Positions 29,528 through 38,378 of a DNA stretch of 64,000 nucleotides are shown piece after piece; positions within the stretch are counted from its first letter, which is position 1; each line of letters starts with the position of its first letter. Below the pieces are notes generated by a model. The model did not search any database. It was not told the origin of the DNA and saw only the letters and a list, made by a program, of their open reading frames with translations. A program made the position numbers and the translations under genes. This DNA comes from Massilia sp. YIM B02443 (lineage in GTDB: Bacteria; Pseudomonadota; Gammaproteobacteria; Burkholderiales; Burkholderiaceae_D), in the NCBI RefSeq assembly GCF_030411955.1, contig NZ_JASNRA010000009.1, forward strand, positions 47,561-111,560, in the 5' to 3' direction.

Positions 29528-31642
29528 TCAGAAGAAATAGCGCAGCGACGCCCCGCCCGTTGCCTGCGGCACCGTCGACACCAGCAGGCCGGCGGCGGTG
29601 CCGTAGGCGATGTCGCTGGCGAACTTGTGCGGCTGCAGGGTGGCGAACAGCGCGCCCTGGAACTTGCCGAGGTCATAACTCGCCTTCAAATCGTAGCGCA
29701 CATAGGTTTGCATGTCGCGCTGTACCAGCGGCGTGCCCATGTAGTAGGGGTTGCGCGCGGTGACGTAGACGTCGCCGTTCAGCGTCAGGCGGCCCGGGCC
29801 GGCCGTGCGGCGGTACTGGGCGCCGGCCTTCCAGGTGTGGGCCGGCACCGACAGCAGGGCGCCCGCGCCCGGCGCCGGATTGTCCAGCCGTGCGCGCAGG
29901 ATGCGGCCGTAGCTCAGGTAGGTGCTGAACGCGCTGTCCAGGCGGTAGCGCAGGTCGACTTCGACGCCCTTGCGCGTGGTCTGGCCGGAAGCGACGAAGA
30001 CGTCGGGCGCGGTGTTCACGATCTCGTCGTCGTTCCGGATGGTGTAGACGGCGCCGGACAGCTCGAGGCCGGCCAGCGGGCGCGCATTGATGCCGAGGTC
30101 GTACGAACGCACGCGGCTCGGCTCGATGTCGGCGTTGATGCGTCCGCCCGCTGCGCCGAGCGGGCCGAGGCTCCCGCTCGAACTGATCTGCTCGGCAGCC
30201 GGCGAGCGGAAGCCTTCGGCCACGTTGGCATACAGCTCGAACGCCGGGCGGACGGTCCAGATCGCGCCGACCTTCGGCGTCAGCACCGATTTGTCGTAGC
30301 CGGTCGAGGCGGCCGGCAGCTTGCGGTTGACGATCTCGTAATCGAAACGGTCGTAGCGCGCGCCGCCATGCAGCTTGAGCGACGGCAGCAGCCGGTACTG
30401 GCCCTGCACGAAGGCGCCATAGGTCAGCAGGTCGAGGTCCTGGTTGTTGACGTAGTTGGCGGTCGGCGCCAGGTTGCGGTATTGCTGGCGGAAGGCGTCG
30501 CCGCGGTCGCGCCGCGCTTCCAGGCCAACGGTCAGCAGGGCGGCGTCGCCGAAGGCCCAGTTGTTGCCGGCGCGCGCGCCATAGATGTCGCGCTCGTCGT
30601 AGCCGTAGGTGTGCTGGGTGGTGCTGGTCTGGATCGCGCGGCTGCGCGCAAAGTCCTCATAGTAGGCGGTGGCGAACCAGCCGGCCTGGCCGGAGGCAGG
30701 GCTGCGGTTGAACACCAGCGTCTTGCGGTGGGCGTCGCCGAAGCCGGGCAGGCCGTACATGGTCGCATGCGGGTCGACCAGGCCGGCCTCCATGCCCGGC
30801 AGCGACAGATAGCCGGCGCCGGCGTATTCGGATTTGTAATAAGTGGCGCGCAGGCTGTAGACACCGTCACCGAGTTTGGTCGACAGTTTATAGAACAGGT
30901 TGCTGCGGTCGTTGCCGGAGCCGTGGCGGAAACCGTCGATGCGGTAGCGATCGGCCACCAGCAGCGAGCGGATGCCTTCCCGTTCGCCCGACAACACCAG
31001 CGAGCCGCGCCGGCCGCCATGGCTTTCCAGCGTCAGTGTAGCGCTCGATGGCGTGGCGGCGCCGCCTTCGCGGGTGGCGATCGCCACCGAACCGGCGCGG
31101 TTCTGGTCGCCGAACAGGGCCGAGACTGGCCCTTTGACGACGTCGATGGTGTCGATCATGTCGCCGGTCAGCCATTCGAGGAAGGCCGGGCCGTGGCCGG
31201 CGCCGCCCTGGCTCGACGGGATGTTCTGCGGCACGCCGTCGATGTAGATGGCGGTGTCGGCGCCGTGGGTGCCCTGGGTGGCGAAGCCGCGCATGCGGAA
31301 GCCGTTGCCGGTGTCGCCCTGGTCGATGTTGTTGGCGACCACGCCCGGCACGCGCCGGAACACGTTCGAGATGTCGCGTCCGATGTCCATGGTGGCCAGG
31401 TCTTCCGAGGTCACGGTGGTGACGCTGCCGGGCAGCGCGCGGGCGCCGGCGCCGGGGGCCAGGCGCTCGTCCTCCGTGCGTTCGCCCTTGACCTCGACCA
31501 CCTGGGGTTCGGCACGCCGGGTGGGCTGGACGGGCTCAGCGGCGGCCGTGGCGGAGCCGGCGAAGCTGCAGGCCAGCATGGCGGCGCAGGGGATGGCGCG
31601 CAGCGGGGAAGCGGACGGGGTGGCGTTGTACTTGGATTGCAA
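29528..31642 (-). CDS. TonB-dependent receptor, probable iron/siderophore uptake
   Basis: The 704-residue outer-membrane protein has a signal peptide (residues about 1-33, ending AGSATAAAEP), a TonB-box-like QVVEVKGERTEDE, a plug domain (SVTTVTSEDLATMDIGRDISNVFRRVPGV and RMRGFATQGTHGADTAIYIDGVPQN; VVKGPVSALFGDQNRAGSVAI), a 22-strand-type barrel with ELYANVAEGFRSPAAEQ, and a terminal aromatic (GASLRYFF). Sequence style is that of siderophore receptors. I chose the TTG at 31642 because it is preceded by GAGGT at good spacing and gives a normal signal peptide; a GTG at 31714 would add 24 residues without signal character. A palindromic Fur-type site lies about 100 bp upstream, so it is probably iron-repressed. 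The ligand cannot be told. Confidence 0.9.
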   Translation of the reverse strand: MQSKYNATPSASPLRAIPCAAMLACSFAGSATAAAEPVQPTRRAEPQVVEVKGERTEDERLAPGAGARALPGSVTTVTSEDLATMDIGRDISNVFRRVPGVVANNIDQGDTGNGFRMRGFATQGTHGADTAIYIDGVPQNIPSSQGGAGHGPAFLEWLTGDMIDTIDVVKGPVSALFGDQNRAGSVAIATREGGAATPSSATLTLESHGGRRGSLVLSGEREGIRSLLVADRYRIDGFRHGSGNDRSNLFYKLSTKLGDGVYSLRATYYKSEYAGAGYLSLPGMEAGLVDPHATMYGLPGFGDAHRKTLVFNRSPASGQAGWFATAYYEDFARSRAIQTSTTQHTYGYDERDIYGARAGNNWAFGDAALLTVGLEARRDRGDAFRQQYRNLAPTANYVNNQDLDLLTYGAFVQGQYRLLPSLKLHGGARYDRFDYEIVNRKLPAASTGYDKSVLTPKVGAIWTVRPAFELYANVAEGFRSPAAEQISSSGSLGPLGAAGGRINADIEPSRVRSYDLGINARPLAGLELSGAVYTIRNDDEIVNTAPDVFVASGQTTRKGVEVDLRYRLDSAFSTYLSYGRILRARLDNPAPGAGALLSVPAHTWKAGAQYRRTAGPGRLTLNGDVYVTARNPYYMGTPLVQRDMQTYVRYDLKASYDLGKFQGALFATLQPHKFASDIAYGTAAGLLVSTVPQATGGASLRYFF

Positions 31643-31742
31643 GATCGGGACCTCGAAGTCGATAGGGGAATGTGGGGGCAAGGAAATGGCGCCGGTCCAT
31701 GGCGGCGGCGGCACTGAGCAGCAGGCCGCTCATTGCTGTTGG

Positions 31743-31764
31743 TAATGATAAGCCATTATCATTA
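31743..31764. promoter_or_regulatory. Fur box (iron-responsive repressor site)
   Basis: TAATGATAA-gcca-TTATCATTA is a 22-base perfect inverted repeat (9-base arms, 4-base centre). It matches the Fur consensus built on GATAATGATAATCATTATC. It lies about 100 bp upstream of the TonB receptor start (minus strand) and 137 bp upstream of the HAF-repeat gene on the plus strand, so it probably controls the receptor. Confidence 0.82.
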
Positions 31765-31901
31765 ACGGGAAAAGTGATTTGTTCGCTCATCGGCCGGGGC
31801 TGCCTCGAGGCATGCACGGAGCGGTTTGAGCGGGCGCATGCCTGGGGCTGTGGCCGCTCCTAGAATCGGGTGTGCCGTTCAACGTACTCGTGGAGGTTCA
31901 C

Positions 31902-33455
31902 ATGGCACACCTGTTTCGACACACCAATTGCTTCGCTTTAGCTTGCGCATTGCTGCCGGCATTCGCAGCGCCTATGGCTGAAGGTCCGGCCGCGGGCTCG
32001 GCTGAAAGCGCGCACGCCGCGCACGGCGGCGCGCACGCGCGCGAGTACAGCGTCATCAACCTCGCACCATTGCAGGCGGCCGGCTTGCTGAACGAGCGTG
32101 GCGAGGTCGCCATGGCAATGACCGAAACGCTCGGCGTGGACAACGCGGTGACCACTTACCGCTTCTTCGACGGGCGCCGCATCCGCGACCACGGTACGTT
32201 CGCAGGCCAGTCCCTCGACCTGGTCGACCTCAACGACAACGGGATGGTGGTCGGCCGCATCTCGTCGCAGGCGCAGCCGTTCAATCCGCGCGCCTTCACC
32301 TGGGCCGCGGCCAGGGGCTGGCGCATCCTGCCCAGCCCGGCAGAGGCGGGCGCGAATGCGGTGAACAACCTGAACTGGACCGTCGGCTGGACGGGCGAAG
32401 CCGCCAGCGCCAGCCGCGCGGTGCTCTGGACCAACGGCGGCGCGCGCATCACGCTCGGGCCGCCGGCGCCGCAGCGCTCGGAAGCGTCCGCCATCAACCT
32501 GTTCGGCTTCACGGTCGGCTCGGTCTTTGGCGCCGACGGGACCAGCCGCGCCATGTTGTGGAGCCCGCTTGGCGGCGCGCTCGACCTGGGCATGATCGAG
32601 GGCGGCACCGGCGCCGCGGCGACGCACATCAATACGCGCGGCGAAGTGGCGGGCAGCGCGGGCCGGCAAACCCAAAGCCTCGGTTTCTACTGGAGCCGCG
32701 AACGCGGCATGGTGCCGATCACCGCGGACAATATCTTCCGCACGCTGTCGGTGGTCGACCTGAACGAATTGGGCGACGTTGCCGGCAATACCCTGATTTC
32801 CGACGGCCAGGGCTTCTTCGCCCCCTATGTCTGGTCACTCGGCGCGGGCTATCGCCAGTTGCCGCTCGCAGGCGCGCCATCGGGCAACCTGTATGGCCTG
32901 AACAACCGGCGCGAACTGGTCGGCGACCTGCAGCTGTCGATCCAGGACCGCGCCGACCGCCGCGCCGCGCTCTGGAACGGCGCCGCCGGCCCGGTCGACC
33001 TGAATACCCGGCTGGTTCGCGCTCCGGCCGCTCTGGTGCTGGACACGGCCAGGGCCATCAACGACCGTGGCGAGATCCTGGCCGATTCCAACGCCGGGCT
33101 GGTGCTGCTGCGTCCGGGACGGACGGGCACGCCGGCGCCGGTGCTGGGACCGATCACCGGCATTCCCCGCTACACGCAGATCGCGCGCGGCAGCACGCTC
33201 GACCTGGCGGCCGCCTTTGTCGACTCGTCCATCGACGAGAGCCATACGGCGACGGCCAGCGTCAACGATGGCTGTCCGCAGAGCGCGCCCAGCGTGCGTG
33301 AAGTGCGCGGAGCGGGCGAAGTCAACCTGCGTCATACTTTCTGCCGCGCCGGTCCGGTGACGATCCGGATCCGGGTCCGCGACCGGGCCGGCAACGCCAG
33401 CGAGGTGGCCTTGTCGCGCTCGGTCCGCGAGCCGAATCCAGGCACGCAGCCGTAG
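31902..33455 (+). CDS. Secreted HAF-repeat protein
   Basis: The 517-residue product has a signal peptide (MAHLFRHTNCFALACALLPAFAAPMA) and then repeated units of about 45-50 residues of the extracellular HAF type: short blocks such as DLVDLNDNGMVVGRISS, AFTWAAARGWRILPSP, ATHINTRGEVAGSAG, FYWSRERGMVPIT, VVDLNELGDVAGN, VWSLGAGYRQLPLAG, YGLNNRRELVGDL. HAF repeats (named after a conserved His-Ala-Phe) form beta-propeller-like folds in secreted proteins of unknown role. The C-terminal part (about 400-510) looks like a beta-sandwich (SSIDESHTATASVNDG to VTIRIRVRDRAGNASEVAL). A clear GGAGG precedes the ATG at 31902. Function unknown. Confidence 0.8.
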   Translation: MAHLFRHTNCFALACALLPAFAAPMAEGPAAGSAESAHAAHGGAHAREYSVINLAPLQAAGLLNERGEVAMAMTETLGVDNAVTTYRFFDGRRIRDHGTFAGQSLDLVDLNDNGMVVGRISSQAQPFNPRAFTWAAARGWRILPSPAEAGANAVNNLNWTVGWTGEAASASRAVLWTNGGARITLGPPAPQRSEASAINLFGFTVGSVFGADGTSRAMLWSPLGGALDLGMIEGGTGAAATHINTRGEVAGSAGRQTQSLGFYWSRERGMVPITADNIFRTLSVVDLNELGDVAGNTLISDGQGFFAPYVWSLGAGYRQLPLAGAPSGNLYGLNNRRELVGDLQLSIQDRADRRAALWNGAAGPVDLNTRLVRAPAALVLDTARAINDRGEILADSNAGLVLLRPGRTGTPAPVLGPITGIPRYTQIARGSTLDLAAAFVDSSIDESHTATASVNDGCPQSAPSVREVRGAGEVNLRHTFCRAGPVTIRIRVRDRAGNASEVALSRSVREPNPGTQP

Positions 33456-33466
33456 TCATAACCATA

Positions 33467-33492
33467 ACGCTCACTTATTACGCTCACTTATT
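33467..33492. repeat. 13-bp tandem direct repeat at a gene border
   Basis: ACGCTCACTTATT occurs twice head to tail, between the HAF-repeat gene and the convergent hydrolase; the second copy reaches the hydrolase stop codon. It looks like a short tandem duplication. Confidence 0.85.
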
Positions 33493-34433
33493 CACTTGCC
33501 GAGGAAGTCCAGCAGCGCCGGGATGACCTGTCCCGGCGCTTCGTCAATCAGCCAGTGCCCCGACCCGGCGATCACCCTGCCGTCCACATCGTTCGCCACC
33601 AGCCGCGCCTGCTCGATCAGGAAGGCGCCGCTGGCCTTTTCTCCGGTGAGCACCAGCACCGGCATGCTCAAGCGGGTCCGGGCGAAGCCGGCGAAATCCC
33701 TGGCATCCTGCTCGAAAGCGCGAAAATACTCAAAGCCGGCGCGCATGCCGCCCGGCTGGGCGTAGGCGCGGGTGTAGAGCACCCGGTCGGCTTCCTTCAC
33801 CGACCTGGTCCGGTCGGCGGCGAAGTCGTTCCAGAAGTGTTCGAAGTAGGTGCGCTCGCGTCCCTTGACCAGCGCCAGCGGGGTTTCGCCGTAGAAGTGG
33901 AAGTGCCACAGGTCGCGCAGCAGCCACACGTTCTTCCATTCGCCGACGCCCGGCAGAAAGGCGTCCATCAGCACCAGCCGGCTGGTCTCGAGCGGATACT
34001 GGGCGGCATAGGCGTAGGCCACCATCAGGCCGATGTCGTGGCCGACCACGGCGGCCGGCTGCTGCGTCACGCTGCGTACCAGCGCGTGGATGTCCTGCGC
34101 CATGGTCTTCTTGTCGTAGCCGGATTCGGGCTTGGCGGAAGCGCCGGCGCCGCGCAGGTCGGGCACGATCACGGTGTGGGTCTTTGCCAGACCCGGCAGC
34201 AGCGGCTTCCACATGTGGCCGGTCTGGGCATAGCCGTGCAGCAGCACCACCGGGCTGCCGCGTCCGCCGATCTGGTAGTGGATGGTGGTGCCGTTGACCT
34301 GGGCCGTGCGGTCGCTGAAGCCCGGCGCGTCGGCCGCACGCACGCGTGCCGGGAACGAGGCCAGCAAGACAGCCATCAGCGCTGCGGCAAGGACAACGCC
34401 AAGGCGGACGCACGAGGGACGGCTATTCATCAT
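33492..34433 (-). CDS. Exported alpha/beta hydrolase, epoxide-hydrolase-like
   Basis: The 313-residue protein has a signal peptide (about 1-33, LAAALMAVLLASFPARVRA) and an alpha/beta hydrolase fold: VVLLHGYAQTGHMW near residues 62-75, HTVIVPDLRGAGASAKPESGYDKKTMAQDI near 86-115, and VVGHDIGLMVAY near 129-140. The nucleophile elbow has Asp (Asp133) in place of Ser, as in epoxide hydrolases and haloalkane dehalogenases. VLVLTGEKASGAF and GSGHWLIDEAPGQV supply the rest of the triad region. The His in GHW is conserved. The signal peptide is unusual for this group, many of which are cytoplasmic. GGGAG upstream supports the ATG at 34433. It is a single-gene unit. Confidence 0.87.
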   Translation of the reverse strand: MMNSRPSCVRLGVVLAAALMAVLLASFPARVRAADAPGFSDRTAQVNGTTIHYQIGGRGSPVVLLHGYAQTGHMWKPLLPGLAKTHTVIVPDLRGAGASAKPESGYDKKTMAQDIHALVRSVTQQPAAVVGHDIGLMVAYAYAAQYPLETSRLVLMDAFLPGVGEWKNVWLLRDLWHFHFYGETPLALVKGRERTYFEHFWNDFAADRTRSVKEADRVLYTRAYAQPGGMRAGFEYFRAFEQDARDFAGFARTRLSMPVLVLTGEKASGAFLIEQARLVANDVDGRVIAGSGHWLIDEAPGQVIPALLDFLGK

Positions 34434-34611
34434 GGACTCCCGGCGGGTGAAGGGGCAGGGCAAGCAGCAGGTGCAAACCTGCCCTTGTGACGACCACGCT
34501 AACACCGGCTGCCGTGCGGCGTCATGGCCGATTGGCCGCCATGTGCGCGCGCTAGCATCGAACGCCGGATATCCCCAGGGTTTGCATGCAAGATGACGGC
34601 TTTTTGCGACG

Positions 34612-36399
34612 TCAGCCCGCGCGCCGGCGCTGGCGTGATGTTCCTTCGCCGTCGCTGCGGCGCATGGCGTTCACGAACGCGTCGTTGATGGCGCCGATAC
34701 TGGCGGGCTTGCGGACGAACTGCACCTTCAGGTCCTGCAACCGTTCCGGCGACAGCATGTAGCCGCTGGTGAGCACCACCGGCAGCCGGGGATGGTGCGT
34801 GGCCAGCCAGCGGGCCAGCTCGATGCCGTCCATCCGGCCCGGCATCATCACGTCCGAGAACACGATGTCGACATCGGCGCCGTCCCGGGCCAGCGCTTCC
34901 ACGGCGGCGTCGGTGCTGTCGGCGCGGCGCAGCGTCACGCCGAGCGACTGCAGCAGCGCGCCGGTGGCGTCGGCGACGTCGGCGTCGTCCTCGACGTACA
35001 GCACGCGCAGTCCGGCCAGGCCGGCGGCGCGCAGGGTGGCCGGGTCAAGCGCGGGCGCGGCGGCCTGCGTGCGCCCGCGCGGCAGCAGGATGCCGATGGT
35101 GGTGCCAACCGTTTCGCGCCGGATGAACGCCTGGCCGTCGCTCTGCACGGCGAAGCCGTACACCTGCGACAGCCCGAGGCCGGTGCCCTTGCCGACCGGC
35201 TTGGTGGTGAAGAAGGGCTCGAACGCCTGGCGCGCGGTCTCTTCGCTCATGCCGTGGCCCTGGTCGCTCAGGAAAATGCCGACGAACTCGCCGTCCAGGT
35301 GCGCGCCCTGCGGCAGGGCAGGGTCGGGCAGGGTCCAGTTGGCGGCCTTGAGCGTGAGCGCGCCGCCGTCGGGCATGGCGTCGCGTGCATTGCCGACGAT
35401 ATTGAGCAGCGCCGCGTCGAGCTGGGCCGGGTCGGCCAGCGCCGGCCACAGGTCCGGGGCGAGCTCGCGCCGCAGCTGGATATGGGCGCCGAGCATGCGC
35501 TGCGCCATCTCGGCGGTCGCACGCAGGTGGGTGTGCAGGTCGAGCGTCGTGCTGGCCAGCGGCTGGCGGCGCGCATACGCCAGCAACTGCTGGGTCATCG
35601 CGGCGCCGTGGCCGGTGGCGCGCCGGATGCCGTCCAGCGCGCGCAGCGCGCGCGCGTCCGGTGTGGCGCCGCCATCGCCCGCGCCGCCGGCGGCGCCGAC
35701 TGCGCCGTTGGCCTTGTCGGCCCTGGCCCCGCCGAGCAGCATGCGCAGCAGCGTCTCGCTGCCGGCCACCACCTGCAGTATGTTGTTGAAGTCGTGCGCG
35801 ATGCCGCCGGTGAGCTGGCCCAGCGACTCCAGCCGGCGCGCCTCGGCCAGCGCCTGCTCGACCCGGCGCCGCTCGGCGGTCTCGCGCTCCAGCAAACGGG
35901 TGCGTTCGCTGACGATCGAGGCGAGGCGTCCGGCATATCCCTCCAGCTGGGCGAGCTGGTCGCGCAGGTCGAATTGCAGGCGCCGTGCGCGCAGCGCCGA
36001 TCGCAGCGCCATCGCCAGCGCCAGGCGGGTGGTGGGGCGGGTCAGCAGGATCACGTTGCCCACGTCCTGCAGGCGCAGGAAGCGGCCGTCGTCGATGTCG
36101 CGGCGGTCGGCGTCGGCCAGCACCAGCAGCGGCAGGTCGGACCAGGCCGGCTGGCTGCGCAGGCGCGCGCTCAACGCCTGCAAGGTGCAGCGCGCCAGGC
36201 CCTCTTCGGTGACGACCACCGCCAGCGCCTGCTCATCGAGGGCGGCGTAGAAGGCGTCGACGCCGGCGCATTCGCGCACTGCCAGCGCCTCGCGCGCGGC
36301 CACCTCGCGCAGCGCGGCGGCGTCGCCCGCGAGCGGGGCGAACACCACCAGCGCCCGGGTTCCCGGGTCGCGCTGCTGCACCGCCGCGTCAGACGCCAA
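34612..36399 (-). CDS. Hybrid histidine kinase with receiver domain, partner of the KaiC-like gene
   Basis: The 595-residue cytoplasmic protein begins with a receiver-like fold (about 15-130) that lacks an obvious phospho-acceptor Asp, then a coiled-coil linker (about 145-190), a HisKA domain with LGQLTGGIAHDFNNIL and catalytic His202, an HATPase domain (NIVGNARDAMPDG, DQGHGMSEE, TGLGLSQVYGF), and a C-terminal receiver domain with VLYVEDDADVADA and phospho-site Asp in FSDVMMPGRMDG. It starts with TTG at 36399, eleven bases inside the end of the KaiC-like gene, so the two are made together. It resembles the sensor kinases that pair with bacterial KaiC homologues. No membrane segment or sensor domain of known ligand is seen. 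Confidence 0.9.
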   Translation of the reverse strand: MASDAAVQQRDPGTRALVVFAPLAGDAAALREVAAREALAVRECAGVDAFYAALDEQALAVVVTEEGLARCTLQALSARLRSQPAWSDLPLLVLADADRRDIDDGRFLRLQDVGNVILLTRPTTRLALAMALRSALRARRLQFDLRDQLAQLEGYAGRLASIVSERTRLLERETAERRRVEQALAEARRLESLGQLTGGIAHDFNNILQVVAGSETLLRMLLGGARADKANGAVGAAGGAGDGGATPDARALRALDGIRRATGHGAAMTQQLLAYARRQPLASTTLDLHTHLRATAEMAQRMLGAHIQLRRELAPDLWPALADPAQLDAALLNIVGNARDAMPDGGALTLKAANWTLPDPALPQGAHLDGEFVGIFLSDQGHGMSEETARQAFEPFFTTKPVGKGTGLGLSQVYGFAVQSDGQAFIRRETVGTTIGILLPRGRTQAAAPALDPATLRAAGLAGLRVLYVEDDADVADATGALLQSLGVTLRRADSTDAAVEALARDGADVDIVFSDVMMPGRMDGIELARWLATHHPRLPVVLTSGYMLSPERLQDLKVQFVRKPASIGAINDAFVNAMRRSDGEGTSRQRRRAG

Positions 36400-37894
36400 G
36401 ATTCTCCACCCCGATCGTATCCTCGGCGCGCGGCACGCGCGCGCCGACCTGGATGCCGTCGTCGGTCAGCTCGAGCTCGCGGATATCGGTCGCGTGACGG
36501 CCCTGGCGCTTCTTGAGCACGCACACCGCCTTGCACACCACGTGGTCGCGTTCGTAATAGCGCATCGAAATGATGTTGTCGGTGATGATGCTGACCGCGT
36601 CCGGCTCCTTCGAGGTGTCGAGGCGCTGGGAGTGGGCGCCGACCACGATCACCATCACGCTCATGTTGCTCAGGTACGAGAACAGTTCGTTCATCTGCGG
36701 CAGCAGCGACTTCTCGTCGCGGATCACGTCGAGATAGGAGTTGATGCTGTCGATGATCACCAGACGCACGTCCTGGTCTTCCACCAGGCGCCGCACCTTC
36801 CAGATGAATTCGCCGGGCGAGATGCGCGACGGGTTCACGCGGCGCAGGAAGAAATCGTGGGCGTCGTCGATCGTGCCGCCGCCGGCCGCCCCGGTCTCGT
36901 CCTCGTCGGCATTGCTGTCGCGCGCCCGTCCTTCGCCCATGTCTTCCACCAGGCGCGAGCGCAGCGTGGTCTCGGATTCGTCGAAGTTGAAATATGCCGC
37001 CTTGAGGCCGGCGCGCACCGCGGCCAGCGCATACTGCAGCGCCAGCGTGGTCTTGCCGACCCCGGACGGCCCCAGCACCATGGTCGAGCTGCCGGCGCTG
37101 AGCGGGCCGCCGAACAGTGCGTCGAAGCCCGGCACGCCGCTCAGGATATCGTTTTCACGAGGAGGACGGTGGTGTTCCTGGGCAATCAGGCTCGGGAACA
37201 CCAGAATCTCGCCGCGCAGGATCTTGTAGTCGTGCCAGCCGCTCTGGAAGTCGCCGCCGCGCATCTTGACCACGTGCAGGCGGCGCCGTGCGGCGCCAAA
37301 GCTGCGTTCCAGGTATTCGAGCGAGATCACGCCGTGCACGGCGCTCTGGAGCTCGAATTCGAGACCGTCCGAGGTGATGTCGTCGAGCAGCAGCACGGTG
37401 GCGCCGATGCCGCTCAGGCGTTCGCGCAAGGCGATGATCTGGCGCCGGTAATGGGCGCTGTCGCGCGCCAGCAGGCGGATCTCGACCATCGAGTCGATCA
37501 CCACGCGGCAGGCGCCGGCCCGCTCGACGCGGTCGGCGATGCGGTTCACCAGCCCGACCAGCTCGCTGTCTGTCGGCAGCAGGATGCTCTGCGGCGCCGG
37601 CTCGTCGGGGATCGGAATCATCTCGACGATCTCGACTCCGTCCAGCGACCAGCCGTGGTTGGCGGCGGTCTCGCGCAGCTCGTCCTCGGATTCGGACAGG
37701 CTCAGGTAGAGGGCGGTGTCGCCCATGCGCACGCCTTCGATCAGGTAGCGCAGGCCGAAGGTGGTCTTGCCGGTGCCGGGACGGCCTTCGATGAGGTGGA
37801 TGCGTTCGCGCAGCAGGCCGCCATGCAGCACTGCGTCGAGTTCGGGAATGCCGGTGGCGACTCTGGCCGGACTGCGGGTCGGACGATGTGTCAT
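36389..37894 (-). CDS. KaiC-like double-domain ATPase
   Basis: The 501-residue protein has two RecA-like KaiC domains. Walker A motifs GRPGTGKTT (about 37-45) and GPSGVGKTT (about 275-283) are both intact, with Walker B-type runs CRVVIDSMVEIRLL and VRLVIIDSINSYLDV. The first domain also shows SLSESEDELRETAANHGW, a characteristic KaiC/RadA-type region. I chose the ATG at 37894 because the upstream extension has no KaiC character. There is no KaiA or KaiB in the window, so a cyanobacterial-type clock is unlikely; in other bacteria such KaiC homologues pair with histidine kinases, as here (11-base overlap), and affect stress or signalling traits. Output is not defined by sequence. Confidence 0.93.
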   Translation of the reverse strand: MTHRPTRSPARVATGIPELDAVLHGGLLRERIHLIEGRPGTGKTTFGLRYLIEGVRMGDTALYLSLSESEDELRETAANHGWSLDGVEIVEMIPIPDEPAPQSILLPTDSELVGLVNRIADRVERAGACRVVIDSMVEIRLLARDSAHYRRQIIALRERLSGIGATVLLLDDITSDGLEFELQSAVHGVISLEYLERSFGAARRRLHVVKMRGGDFQSGWHDYKILRGEILVFPSLIAQEHHRPPRENDILSGVPGFDALFGGPLSAGSSTMVLGPSGVGKTTLALQYALAAVRAGLKAAYFNFDESETTLRSRLVEDMGEGRARDSNADEDETGAAGGGTIDDAHDFFLRRVNPSRISPGEFIWKVRRLVEDQDVRLVIIDSINSYLDVIRDEKSLLPQMNELFSYLSNMSVMVIVVGAHSQRLDTSKEPDAVSIITDNIISMRYYERDHVVCKAVCVLKKRQGRHATDIRELELTDDGIQVGARVPRAEDTIGVENLGV

Positions 37895-38074
37895 GGAATT
37901 CCAGGTTGCTTGCCAGTGGTTGCTCGGATAAGGGGCATGACGGCGGCTGTCCGCCATCGCCTGTTTTAGTTGGAAATATGATAACAGTGCATGCGTGCAG
38001 GGTGGCGCAGGATTGGGCACCGGTCACCATGCCTGGCCTGGCAGCGCCAAGTGTGTCGAATTTGCATCATTATT

Positions 38075-38102
38075 GTTTACTAAACGCAGCTAAACTGCAC
38101 CC
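38075..38102 (+). promoter_or_regulatory. Operator-like repeat, copy 1 (GTTTACTAAAC extended)
   Basis: GTTTACTAAAC (odd palindrome) starts a 28-base block that is 23/28 identical to the block at 49496-49523 upstream of the LacI-family gene, including the downstream GCTAAA and GCACCC. A likely operator/promoter for the mannoside regulator. Confidence 0.7.
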
Positions 38103-38198
38103 TCCCACTGAAAGTCTATTGAACCATTGTAATTTCCTTTGTATAACTTCTCTTTGTTGAAATGCGAGGCGCGATCGAGTTGCAATCAGCATTCGGTC

Positions 38199-38209
38199 GT
38201 TTAGTAAAT
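38199..38209 (+). promoter_or_regulatory. Operator-like repeat, copy 2 (GTTTAGTAAAT)
   Basis: One-mismatch copy of GTTTAnTAAAC, 114 bp downstream of copy 1's end-point on the receptor side and 169 bp before the receptor start. Confidence 0.6.
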
Positions 38210-38301
38210 CGGCGTTAGCTCATCCGTTTGCGCAGCATGCGTTTTTGGAATCCAGCTGTGCAGACCGAGCCTTATCGCGTAGCGGTGCGGAGCACCTGAA
38301 T

Positions 38302-38369
38302 GCGTTTTCACGGAAAACGCGCTGGTCTCTGCCACTGCCATAAGAAACAGCCCTAGCGGGCGAGACCAG
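38302..38369 (+). promoter_or_regulatory. Structured leader of the mannoside TonB receptor gene
   Basis: GCGTTTT/AAAACGC (38302-38308 with 38314-38320) form a 7-bp stem with a 5-base loop. CTGGTCTC (38322-38329) pairs perfectly with GAGACCAG (38362-38369), bringing the second arm against the GGAG ribosome site at 38369-38372. Such folding could mask the ribosome site; no known riboswitch is recognised. Confidence 0.5.
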
Positions 38370-38378
38370 GAGACTCAC

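Larger units (their letters stand above)
37895..38378 (+). other. 484-bp intergenic region upstream of the mannoside TonB receptor
   Basis: This divergent region between the KaiC-like gene and the TonB receptor contains no credible gene. It holds two GTTTAnTAAAC operator-like sites, an AT-rich zone (about 38050-38215) likely to contain the promoter(s), and a structured leader before the receptor start; each is listed separately. Confidence 0.8.

Noticed and set aside
36389..37894. KaiC as part of a circadian clock
   Set aside because: No KaiA or KaiB nearby and the direct partner is a histidine kinase.
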